Shown here: positions 1-5,191 of the stretch, one piece after another
Position numbering within the stretch: the stretch's first letter is position 1
Layout of the letters: each line of letters begins with the position of its first letter
Origin: JBIOYL01 sp044870185
GTDB lineage: Bacteria > Actinomycetota > CALGFH01
Assembly (NCBI GenBank): GCA_044870185.1
Contig: JBIOYL010000381.1
Span: 1-8,668 of the forward strand
Reading direction: 5' to 3'
DNA: 8,668 nt
Made by a program: the position numbers and the translations under genes
Notes under the pieces: generated by a model
The model's database searches: none
Seen by the model: only the letters and a program-made list of their open reading frames with translations
What the model was told of the DNA's origin: nothing

Positions 1-353
1 CGCCGCTCGAACCCCTCCGGAAGGCTCCCAGGGCCCCTCCGGCTCATCGCTGCTCCCTTTGTGGTCATGCTCCCGGCCGCCGCGTCGTTTGAGCGGCCGG
101 AGCGTGTCCGGCACCCTGACGGCTCACGCGCGTTCCACGCGACCGGATCAGCATGCCATCCGGGCAGGCCGGCGCACCATCAGGACCAGCCGACCACCAG
201 GCCAGTCGCGGGTTGAGTCAGACCAGGCTCGGTCATGGGCGCGTCCGCCACGGGTCCCCAAGAGCGGCGGGGGCTTCGCTTGTCAGCGCGGTGAGCTGCG
301 TGAGGCGGGCGCGAAATCCGAGGTGGGGGGTGGGGCCCGAATTCGCATCTTGG
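1..353. other. No recognisable gene
   Basis: I could not recognise a protein or RNA gene on either strand. The open frames here are typical chance frames of GC-rich DNA and their translations are low-complexity Arg/Pro/Ala/Gly strings. The only local structure is a 9-base direct repeat, CCCCTCCGG, at 12-20 and 34-42. The stretch lies downstream of the minus-strand oxidoreductase that ends at 354, so it may hold that gene's 3' flank, but I see no hairpin followed by a T-run that would mark a terminator. Confidence 0.4.
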
Positions 354-1442
354 TCATCGAGCACGGCCTCCACCGATCCTCGAGGGCCGGGGCAGGCGCA
401 GGGCGGCACGGCTGGCTTGGATGGCGCTGGCGAACGACACCTCGCTGAGCAGGCCGGGGGCCGCCACCATGTCGCCGGCCAGGAACACGCCGCCGCCGCG
501 GTCGACCTGTGGCCGGTCCCGCCAGGTCCTGCCCGGCAGGTCCAGCGCGCCGGAGCGGCCGGCGGCGATCCCGTGCCGGCGCCACACCTCACGCTGGCGC
601 CACCCCGGGTAGCCGAGGGTCAGCATTTGCTCCAAGCGCTGCAGCGCCTCGGCCTCACGCTCCCCGGGGCGCAGCGGGAGCTGCGCCTGCACCAGCGAGC
701 ATCCCGGCGGGGCCACGCTCGGGTCCGGGAGGGAGAACCGCTCGACCCAGCCGGCCTCGTCGAGGTCGGCGAGGATGAACGGGTCGTCGCGGTGGCGCTG
801 GAGCCCCAGGTCGAGCAGGACGGTCCGGCCGCTCTCCCAGCGGAGGCCGGCATCACCCAGCAGCCGCCCGGCCGCCTCCAGCGAGGTCGCCACGATCACC
901 GGCGGCTCGGGCACGCGGTCCACGCGGGAGCCGAGCTCGATCCGGACGCCCAGCGCCCTCGCTCGCGTCTCCAGGCGCGCCAGCATGCTTCCCCAGCCGC
1001 CGTGCACGTAGCGCGCCCTTGGTGGCATGGCGGTGGCCCGCAGCAGCCGCTCCCATGCGAACGCCGCCGACAGCCGCCCCGGATCGTAGTAGAAGGTCAC
1101 CACGCCGAGAGCGTTCGCGCCGGCCCTGGCCGCCTGCTCGCCGAACTGCTCGGCAGCCCAGGCGGCGAACTCCCGGTCCACCGGAGCGGGGCGGCGCCGG
1201 CCCGCAAGCATGTGCAGCATGCCGGTCGGCGGACGCCGGCGGAGCCGGCTCTGCCAGCGGAAACGGACGCCGGCGAGGGCGCGGAGCGGCACGCGCGACG
1301 CCGGCCCGATCAGGTCACGCTGGTGCAGCCATGCCCACAGCGGCCCGTCCTCGTACAGGACGTGCGGGCCCTGGTGGGCGATGGCGGAGCTTGCCCCGGA
1401 CCCAATTTCGCTCAACTGATGGCCAGGCAGAGGCAAACCCAA
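354..1442 (-). CDS. FAD-dependent oxidoreductase (phytoene desaturase / amine oxidase-like), 5'-truncated
   Basis: This 362-residue frame matches the middle and C-terminal parts of NAD(P)/FAD-dependent oxidoreductases of the phytoene-desaturase / flavin amine-oxidase type. Residues 24-37 (QGPHVLYEDGPLWA) resemble the segment that normally follows the N-terminal FAD-binding strand-turn-helix. Residues 147-175 fit the family block with a conserved GG then a helix (HGGWGSMLARLETRARALG). Residues 317-349 are the typical C-terminal FAD-contact block, GGVFLAGDMVAAPGLLSEVSFASAIQAS. What is missing is the N-terminal GxGxxG dinucleotide motif and the following GGR motif, roughly 50-60 residues. The frame opens at a TTG with no Shine-Dalgarno sequence, directly opposite the start of the SnoaL-like gene, and the first 20 residues look unrelated to the family. 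I infer a gene that lost its 5' end; without the Rossmann motif it is unlikely to bind FAD normally. Its substrate cannot be told. Confidence 0.72.
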   Translation of the reverse strand: MGLPLPGHQLSEIGSGASSAIAHQGPHVLYEDGPLWAWLHQRDLIGPASRVPLRALAGVRFRWQSRLRRRPPTGMLHMLAGRRRPAPVDREFAAWAAEQFGEQAARAGANALGVVTFYYDPGRLSAAFAWERLLRATAMPPRARYVHGGWGSMLARLETRARALGVRIELGSRVDRVPEPPVIVATSLEAAGRLLGDAGLRWESGRTVLLDLGLQRHRDDPFILADLDEAGWVERFSLPDPSVAPPGCSLVQAQLPLRPGEREAEALQRLEQMLTLGYPGWRQREVWRRHGIAAGRSGALDLPGRTWRDRPQVDRGGGVFLAGDMVAAPGLLSEVSFASAIQASRAALRLPRPSRIGGGRAR

Positions 1443-1449
1443 AGGAGGG
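1441..1449 (+). promoter_or_regulatory. Ribosome binding site fixing the GTG start at 1454
   Basis: AAAGGAGGG is an almost perfect anti-Shine-Dalgarno match ending four bases before GTG at 1454. It decides the start of the SnoaL-like gene, whose frame is otherwise open upstream as far as 1019. Confidence 0.8.
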
Positions 1450-1453
1450 CGAC

Positions 1454-1828
1454 GTGTCCGAGGAGAACAAGGCGCTGGTGCGTCGGCTGGTGGAGGAGGT
1501 GATCAATGGGGGCAGGCTGGACCTGGTGGAGGAGCTGTTCGCGCCGGAGTTGGCAGGGCCGGCCCGGCAGGCGTTCACGAGCTTCCGCGCCGCCTTTCCC
1601 GACTGGCGGGAGGAGATCGTCGACCTGGTTGCCGAGGGCGACAAGGTGGCCGCGAGGTTCCGCTGTTCCGGCACCCTCCAGGGCGAGTTCATGGGCGTTG
1701 CCCCCAACGGGCGGCGGCAGGAGGTCGACGAGGTCTACTTCCTGCGGGTGCGGGATGGCCGTTTCGTCGAGTACTGGGGGCTGGAGGACAACCTGACGCG
1801 CCTGCGGCAGCTAGGCGTGATTTCGTAA
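1454..1828 (+). CDS. SnoaL-like / ester cyclase family protein (NTF2-like fold)
   Basis: The 124-residue product has the length and pattern of SnoaL-like proteins, small alpha+beta-barrel proteins of the NTF2 superfamily that include polyketide cyclases and many uncharacterised members. Visible signatures are the N-terminal helix pair (NKALVRRLVEEVINGGRLDL, residues 5-24), the FRAAFPDWREEIVDLVAEGDKVAARF block (44-69) that lines the cavity in the family, the TLQGEFMGVAPNGRR segment (74-88) and the closing strands VYFLRVRDGRFVEYWGLEDN (94-113). Asp50-Trp51 and Trp108 are at positions usually conserved. The GTG start is set by the strong ribosome binding site at 1441-1449. No polyketide genes are nearby, so a role in antibiotic synthesis is not indicated and the substrate is unknown. 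The gene stands alone on the plus strand and converges with the SRPBCC/sigma operon. Confidence 0.85.
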   Translation: MSEENKALVRRLVEEVINGGRLDLVEELFAPELAGPARQAFTSFRAAFPDWREEIVDLVAEGDKVAARFRCSGTLQGEFMGVAPNGRRQEVDEVYFLRVRDGRFVEYWGLEDNLTRLRQLGVIS

Positions 1829-1899
1829 TTGTCGCCCTTGCGGTCTGCTTTCTGCAACGGCTTGCAATCAGCGTCGAGGATCACGCGATGCGCGATGCA

Positions 1900-2382
1900 T
1901 CATGGTTGGCCGCCACCTCGCCGGGCCAACTCGCGGGCGATGCCGTCGACATCGGCGCGGACCACGCCGCGCAGCAGTGGCCGCAGCGCGCGCAGGGGGC
2001 GCGCGCTGCGGTAGGGCAGGCCCTCCAGGTGGACGTAGCGGGTCCGCTCACCCAGGGGCGTGGCGGCCATCCCGACCAGGTACAGCCGCGAGCGCATCAG
2101 GCACCAGCCGTCGCGCAGCTCCGCCTCGAACCGCTGGGCGAACGGCGTCCTGCTGGTGCCCGCCGAAACGGTGAGGCGTTCGCCTTGGCGGGACAGGATG
2201 CGCAGCGACCGGACCATCGGGTCGAAGGCGGGCACACTGTGCTCCAGGTCTGCGATGAACGACCAGACCCGTTCGTAGGGCGCGTCCAGGACGCGCTCGA
2301 CCACGCCGACGGCCGGCAGGACCCGGCCCAGGACCAGCAGCTGCCGGACGGGGTCGAGTCGCGCGGTCGGCCATTCGGTCAT
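1900..2382 (-). CDS. SRPBCC family protein (START/polyketide-cyclase-like), coupled to the sigma gene
   Basis: The 160-residue product begins MTEWPTARLD and contains a SRPBCC (Bet v1/START-like) pattern: a first strand with VVERVLDAPYERVWSFIADLEHSVPAFDP (residues 27-55), where xAPxExVWxFIxD is the family hallmark, followed by alternating strands and a C-terminal helix (VVRADVDGIARELARR, 140-155) that would close the cavity. Such proteins bind hydrophobic ligands or act on small molecules; the ligand here is unknown. The ATG at 2382 overlaps the TGA of the upstream sigma gene as ATGA, and a GGAG lies nine bases before it, so the two are almost certainly one operon with translational coupling. 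No signal peptide or membrane segment is seen, so it is probably cytoplasmic. No anti-sigma features (zinc-binding HxxxCxxC or a membrane helix) are visible, so I would not call it an anti-sigma factor. Confidence 0.75.
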   Translation of the reverse strand: MTEWPTARLDPVRQLLVLGRVLPAVGVVERVLDAPYERVWSFIADLEHSVPAFDPMVRSLRILSRQGERLTVSAGTSRTPFAQRFEAELRDGWCLMRSRLYLVGMAATPLGERTRYVHLEGLPYRSARPLRALRPLLRGVVRADVDGIARELARRGGGQP

Positions 2383-2873
2383 CCCGACCATCTCCGGCGG
2401 AAGGCCCGGCGGGCCCGGTGCAGGCGGGACTTGACCGTGCCGCGCTCGACCCCCAGCAGGGTGGCCGCCTCGGCCTCGGAGAACCCTTCCAGGTCGCGCA
2501 GGACCAGGATGGCGCGCTGCTGCGGGCTGAGCTGCCGCAGCACGTCGGCGATCTCGGCACCGACCTCGGCAGCGTCGCCGGCGGCGCGCTCCGGCAGCCG
2601 GTCCAGCAGCACCGGGCCGCGGCGCGCCTCGGCGAGCTTGAGCGCCTCCCGCACGGCGATGCGCCGCACCCAGCCGTGCAGCGCGGCCGGCTCCCGCAGT
2701 GAGCCGATGCCCTTGAGCACCCGGATCATGGTCTCCTGCATGGCGTCGTCCCCGTCGTCCAGCGCGATCGCGCCGCAGATCCGCCCGACCCAGGGCGCCA
2801 GGCCGCGTAGCAACGCCGCCATCGCCAGCGGGTCGCCTCGCTGCGCCGGCCCGACATGCTGCTGGAGCTCCAC
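2379..2873 (-). CDS. ECF-type RNA polymerase sigma factor
   Basis: The product, 164 residues from a GTG start, has the two domains of group 4 (ECF) sigma factors. Sigma region 2 is at about residues 17-80, with the region 2.2 core DDAMQETMIRVLKGI (42-56) and the region 2.4 pattern LHGWVRRIAVREALKL (65-80), which recognises the -10 element. Sigma region 4 is at about 112-160: LRQLSPQQRAILVLRDLEGF, then the helix-turn-helix SEAEAATLLGVERGTVKSRLHRARRAF, which binds the -35 element. The open frame extends back to 3089, but the upstream residues are not sigma-like and would run through a large dyad, so I chose the GTG at 2873, the first codon that gives a normal ECF length. No clear Shine-Dalgarno sequence precedes it. 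It is followed with ATGA overlap by the SRPBCC gene. No anti-sigma gene is adjacent, which leaves its control open. Confidence 0.88.
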   Translation of the reverse strand: MELQQHVGPAQRGDPLAMAALLRGLAPWVGRICGAIALDDGDDAMQETMIRVLKGIGSLREPAALHGWVRRIAVREALKLAEARRGPVLLDRLPERAAGDAAEVGAEIADVLRQLSPQQRAILVLRDLEGFSEAEAATLLGVERGTVKSRLHRARRAFRRRWSG

Positions 2874-2878
2874 GCCCG

Positions 2879-2917
2879 GAAGATCCCCGGAACCGTCCGG
2901 AGGTTCCCGTGATCTTC
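2879..2917. promoter_or_regulatory. 39-bp interrupted dyad in the divergent promoter region
   Basis: Two nested inverted repeats share one centre at 2898: GAAGATC (2879-2885) pairs with GATCTTC (2911-2917) and GGAACC (2889-2894) pairs with GGTTCC (2902-2907). All 13 positions pair, separated by 3-base internal loops and a 7-base centre. The inner arms read GGAACC on both strands, which resembles the -35 element of many ECF promoters (GGAAC), but I see no convincing matching -10 on either strand. The dyad ends five bases before the sigma GTG, so in RNA it would form a strong hairpin covering the region where a ribosome binding site should lie. It could be an operator, a divergent ECF promoter or a leader hairpin. 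Confidence 0.5.
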
Positions 2918-2929
2918 GGGTCGGAGGAT

Positions 2930-2963
2930 CCAACGACCAAGGAGCTCCAGGCTTCTTGGTTGG
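2930..2963. repeat. Second inverted repeat in the sigma / membrane-protein intergenic region
   Basis: CCAA-CGA-CCAAG (2930-2941) faces CTTGG-TTGG (2955-2963). Nine pairs form, with a 3-base bulge and a 13-base loop that itself overlaps the 8-base palindrome GGAGCTCC (2941-2948). It lies on the side of the plus-strand membrane gene and could be an operator or a leader hairpin for it. No protein is known to bind here. Confidence 0.35.
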
Positions 2964-3036
2964 GAGGCGGAAGGTGGGGAGCGCAGATGGAAGGCGACCA
3001 GGCCATCGTGCGAAGCCACCTCGGCTCCAGTGAACG

Positions 3037-3771
3037 ATGGTGCTGCCGCTCAAGCTTGTCCTGACCCCGCTCCTCATCGGGATGGCCACCGTTGCCCAGC
3101 GGCGCTACGGGCATCGTATCGGCGGCCTCCTCGTGGGGCTGCCGCTCACCTCCGGGCCGGTGGCCCTGTTGCTGGCGCTCGAGCGCGGCCGGTCTTTCAC
3201 GGCCCACTCCGCCCGGGGAACCTTGCTCGGCTTGGTCGCCGAGGTCGCCTTCTGCCTCGCCTACGCCCTCGTCGCCACCCACGGCGGGGCCTGGCGGCTG
3301 GCCGCCGTGGCGGCGGCTGCCACCTACGCCGGCACTGCCACCCTCCTGCTGCTCGTCCCGGACCCGCTCGGCCCGACCTACCTCGGCGTCCTCCTGGCCC
3401 TTGCGTTGGGGCTGCTGGTCATGCCACCGGGTGGTGAGGAGGCACGGATGGACCGGCCGCCCTGGTGGGATCTGCCGCTGCGGCTGGTCGTGGCGACCGC
3501 ATCGGTCCTGGCTCTGACCGCGGCGGCCGGGCTGCTTGGCGCCAAGCTCACCGGGCTCCTGTCGCCGTTTCCGATCTACGCGGCGGTCTTGACCGTGTTG
3601 ACGCACCGGGAGCGCGACGCCCGTGCCGCCACCGCGGTGCTCCGCGGCGTTCTCATGGGCTTGTGCGCGTTCGCGACGTTCTTCCTCGTGCTCGGAGCCA
3701 CCCTGGAGCAATGGGCACCGCTGTCGCCCTTTCCACGGCAACGGCCACAGCTCTCGTCGTCGCGACACTGA
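3037..3771 (+). CDS. Polytopic integral membrane protein with internal duplication, C-terminus frameshifted
   Basis: The 244-residue frame holds about eight hydrophobic helices (roughly residues 6-20, 28-48, 61-80, 88-107, 112-130, 147-168, 172-189, 197-224). The protein appears to be an internal duplication: the segment IGGLLVGLPLTSGPVALLLALERGR with the helix after it (28-80) matches LTGLLSPFPIYAAVLTVLTHRER with the helix after it (171-224) in pattern and spacing. This resembles conserved uncharacterised bacterial membrane proteins; I do not know a function. After Trp226 the frame becomes PLSPFPRQRPQLSSSRH, which is hydrophilic and unlike a membrane protein. The neighbouring frame continues from the same point as GTAVALSTATATALVVATLTT, a plausible last helix, ending at 3842 for a total of about 268 residues. 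Restoring one G in the GGG run near 3712-3716 joins them. The gene is divergent from the ECF sigma operon and shares its upstream region. Confidence 0.7.
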   Translation: MVLPLKLVLTPLLIGMATVAQRRYGHRIGGLLVGLPLTSGPVALLLALERGRSFTAHSARGTLLGLVAEVAFCLAYALVATHGGAWRLAAVAAAATYAGTATLLLLVPDPLGPTYLGVLLALALGLLVMPPGGEEARMDRPPWWDLPLRLVVATASVLALTAAAGLLGAKLTGLLSPFPIYAAVLTVLTHRERDARAATAVLRGVLMGLCAFATFFLVLGATLEQWAPLSPFPRQRPQLSSSRH

Positions 3772-4070
3772 CGACGATCAACGACCCGATCCCTCGATCG
3801 CGCGGAAGACGGCCGTGTCGACGACGCGTGAAGGCTGGCTGACTCCCTGGCGACGGGTGAAGGCTGACCCTGTTCCTGTTCGCTGTGCCGCACACCTTCG
3901 GCCTCGCGGGAGGCGCGCAGCGGCAGTGCGCGTGCTCATCGATCTCCCGCGTGAAGCAGCCGATGTCGTCGACGGTGCGCAGGATCTCGTCATGCTCGGC
4001 GCGGCCTCGCGGGATAGTCGGCTCGGCCTGGTGCGGGGTTGGCGAGATCGTCACGGAGGAGGTGGCCAAG
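3772..4070. other. Gene-free stretch between the membrane protein and the GNAT gene
   Basis: No intact gene is recognised. Positions 3772-3842 probably encode the displaced C-terminal tail of the membrane protein in the shifted frame. Positions 3822-3837 and 3851-3866 are a 16-base direct repeat with one mismatch (core GTGAAGGCTG). On the minus strand, about 3900-4030 reads EHDEILRTVDDIGCFTREIDE with codons ending mostly in G or C, which may be a gene remnant, but I cannot assign a family. The GNAT ribosome binding site, GGAGGAGG, is at 4055-4062. Confidence 0.35.
3822..3866. repeat. Short direct repeat, 16 bp twice
   Basis: CGACGCGTGAAGGCTG at 3822-3837 recurs as CGACGGGTGAAGGCTG at 3851-3866, 15 of 16 bases identical and offset by 29 bp. 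Two copies of this size may be a small local duplication. I see no further copies in the window. Confidence 0.5.
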
Positions 4071-4664
4071 ATGGATCAGCAGCCGGGATTCGTGGTCGAA
4101 GGAGAGCGGGCGGCCCTCGGACCGCTCCGGATGGAGCTCGTCCCGACCTACCAGCGCTGGTCCAATGACCTGGAGGTCGCCAACGCCAACGGCTGGGTCA
4201 TCCCCTTCACGCTGGAGGCGCAGCGTGAGCGCATCGCCGGCCGCAGCGGCAAGCCCGACATCGCCGACTTCACCGTCTACGACCGCTCCGATCAAGCCCC
4301 GATCGGCTTCAGCTCGCTGTTTCGCATCGACCACCGCACCGGCACCGCTGACTTTGGGATCTTCCTGGGCGAGCGCCGCGGCCAAGGGCTGGGCACCGAG
4401 GCGACCCGGCTCACGCTCGACTGGGGCTTCACCGTGCTCGGCCTGCACAACATCATGCTCGGGGTGGCTGCGTGGAACCAGCGGGCGATCCGGATGTATG
4501 CCAAGGTGGGCTTCCGGGAGCTGGGCCGCCGCCGCGGCGCGGCCGTGACCATGGGCCACCGCCACGACGGGGTCTTCATGGAGCTGCTGGCCTCGGAGTT
4601 CCTGCAAGCTGGAGGGTCGGTGCTGGCTGGTCGTGCTCCGCGAGCAGGAGACGCTTGCGAGTAG
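4071..4664 (+). CDS. GNAT family N-acetyltransferase (RimJ/RimL type)
   Basis: The 197-residue product shows the GNAT fold typical of RimJ/RimL-like acetyltransferases, which move an acetyl group from acetyl-CoA to an amine such as a protein N-terminus or a small molecule. Key elements are the strand ADFGIFLGERRGQGLGTEATRLTLDWGF (residues 93-120), which contains the acetyl-CoA pyrophosphate loop R-x-x-G-x-G as RRGQGLG (102-108), then LGLHNIMLGVAAWNQRAIRMYAKVGFRELGRRR (123-155), the motif B region with the conserved N-x-x-A-I-x-x-Y-x-K-x-G-F pattern. The ATG at 4071 is chosen because GGAGGAGG lies eight bases upstream; a GTG at 4062 is too close to it. The family normally ends near HDGVFMELLASEF (about residue 177); the last 20 residues are atypical and may be read from the adjoining transposon relic. 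The acceptor substrate is unknown. Confidence 0.88.
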   Translation: MDQQPGFVVEGERAALGPLRMELVPTYQRWSNDLEVANANGWVIPFTLEAQRERIAGRSGKPDIADFTVYDRSDQAPIGFSSLFRIDHRTGTADFGIFLGERRGQGLGTEATRLTLDWGFTVLGLHNIMLGVAAWNQRAIRMYAKVGFRELGRRRGAAVTMGHRHDGVFMELLASEFLQAGGSVLAGRAPRAGDACE

Positions 4665-4762
4665 CGCAGGCGGAGCGCTGCCGGTGGGCGTCCCGGCTGG
4701 ATGTCGGCACGGCTGGATCTGGTCGAGGTGAGGGCGCTCGTTGGCAAGAGCACCCCCACAGG

Positions 4763-4882
4763 CAGGATCGTGCCCCCGGCAGGCGTCGGCGCCGGTACCG
4801 GCATGGTGGCCCGGGCGGAACCAGCGGTAGGCGCGTCTGCGGGTGCACGCCATTGGCGCGCCCATTTGGCAATTTTCATCAT
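4763..4882 (-). pseudogene. Relic of an IS607-family tnpA (N-terminal part)
   Basis: Read on the minus strand from ATG at 4882/4879, this 120-base stretch carries the N-terminal DNA-binding part of an IS607-type serine recombinase, scattered over three frames: MKIAKWA, then RANGVHPQT, then AYRWFR, then TMPVPAPTPAGGTIL. Together these give the family pattern WA-RANGVHPQT-AYRWF-x(2)-TMPVPA-x(3)-PAGTIL. The pieces join if about two bases were lost in a CGCGC run and one base was gained twice, so the frame is broken but net-restored. At the DNA level it matches the start of the tnpA at 7757, including ggcgtgcacccgc and ctggttccgc. Beyond 4763 towards the GNAT gene the match fades; PPAALRLRYSQAS may echo the PPAAVLYARVS catalytic segment, but I am not sure. 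The rest of the element is absent. Confidence 0.75.
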
Positions 4883-4906
4883 GCGATACCAGACACGTGT
4901 TCGATC
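4883..4906 (-). mobile_element. Conserved left-end / promoter segment of the IS607 relic
   Basis: The minus strand just upstream of the relic ATG reads GATCGAAC, then ACGTGT, then CTGGTATCGC. The same order, GATCGAAC, GTATGT, (G)CTAGGATCGC, stands upstream of the tnpA at 7757. This shared non-coding block supports a common origin and suggests that it is a functional left end or promoter of this IS subgroup. Confidence 0.6.
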
Positions 4907-4935
4907 GCGGATACCCACAACGGCGAGCAGCTCAG

Positions 4936-5102
4936 CCAGAACCGTGCCAGGGTGGCAGCCGTTGATATCTGCTCCGAGCGAGCAGTAGTGCGCACGAGGA
5001 CGTTCCTGTCATAGCTTTCCTGCTACGCTCGCCGACGAGCAGACCTTGCCCCGGCGGAGCAGTCAACGATCAAGGGGCCATGTTGCTGTGCCCATTTCCC
5101 CT
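4936..5102 (+). other. Intergenic region upstream of the ahcY leader
   Basis: No gene is recognised. A possible promoter element is TGCTACGCT at 5021-5029, an extended -10-like TGn-TACGCT, but no good -35 is seen at the right distance. A perfect 5-bp hairpin, GCTCG-CCGA-CGAGC, lies at 5027-5040, so the two overlap. If transcription of ahcY starts near 5035, its leader would be about 155 bases long, unusually long for an actinobacterial housekeeping gene. Confidence 0.3.
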
Positions 5103-5177
5103 CGCCCCGGGTGAGCTGCAGGCCTGGGGGGCGCTGAGAGGGATGAGCCCTGCTCATATCCTAGGAACGGTCTCGCC
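5103..5177 (+). promoter_or_regulatory. Structured leader immediately upstream of ahcY
   Basis: Three pairing elements precede the ribosome binding site: CGCCCC (5103-5108) with GGGGCG (5128-5133), the perfect hairpin ATGAGC-CCT-GCTCAT (5143-5157), and GAGA (5136-5139) with TCTC (5171-5174), which would enclose the hairpin and bring the stem to within two bases of the Shine-Dalgarno sequence. An alternative GGC (5130-5132) to GCC (5175-5177) pairing would compete with the first stem, as expected of a switch. SAH riboswitches are known upstream of ahcY in some bacteria, but I cannot match their conserved core here, so this remains an unassigned candidate leader. Confidence 0.4.
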
Positions 5178-5178
5178 T

Positions 5179-5187
5179 AAAGGAGGA
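5179..5187 (+). promoter_or_regulatory. Ribosome binding site supporting the TTG start of ahcY
   Basis: AAAGGAGGA ends four bases before TTG at 5192. The next in-frame candidate, GTG at 5204, is too far from it (17 bases from AGGAGG), and the ATG at 5199 is out of frame, so TTG is the likely start. Confidence 0.75.
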
Positions 5188-5191
5188 CCCC

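Noticed and set aside
12..42. Direct repeat CCCCTCCGG
   Set aside because: Nine bases of C/G-rich sequence seen twice is expected by chance in DNA of this composition.
153..1502. A 449-codon plus-strand frame over the oxidoreductase
   Set aside because: It is an antisense shadow. The minus strand gives clear flavoprotein blocks, and the plus translation has no recognisable motif.
1853..1866. Small hairpin TGCAA-CGGC-TTGCA between the convergent SnoaL-like and SRPBCC genes
   Set aside because: Only five pairs and no T-run; too weak to call a terminator, although its position between gene ends is suitable.
2889..2907. Complete ECF-type promoter with -35 GGAACC
   Set aside because: No matching -10 element (such as GTT or TCTGA) is found 16-18 bases downstream on either strand, so only the dyad is reported.
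1900..3768. A 622-codon open frame on the minus strand
   Set aside because: Only its last 160 codons are a real gene (the SRPBCC protein). The rest runs antisense to the membrane protein and out of frame through the sigma gene, giving Gln/Arg/Gly/Glu-rich low-complexity sequence.
5103..5177. SAH, SAM, TPP or other known riboswitch upstream of ahcY
   Set aside because: CTGAGA and CGCTG fragments recall parts of TPP and SAH switches, but the remaining conserved core segments of those classes are not present in order. Kept only as an unassigned structured leader.
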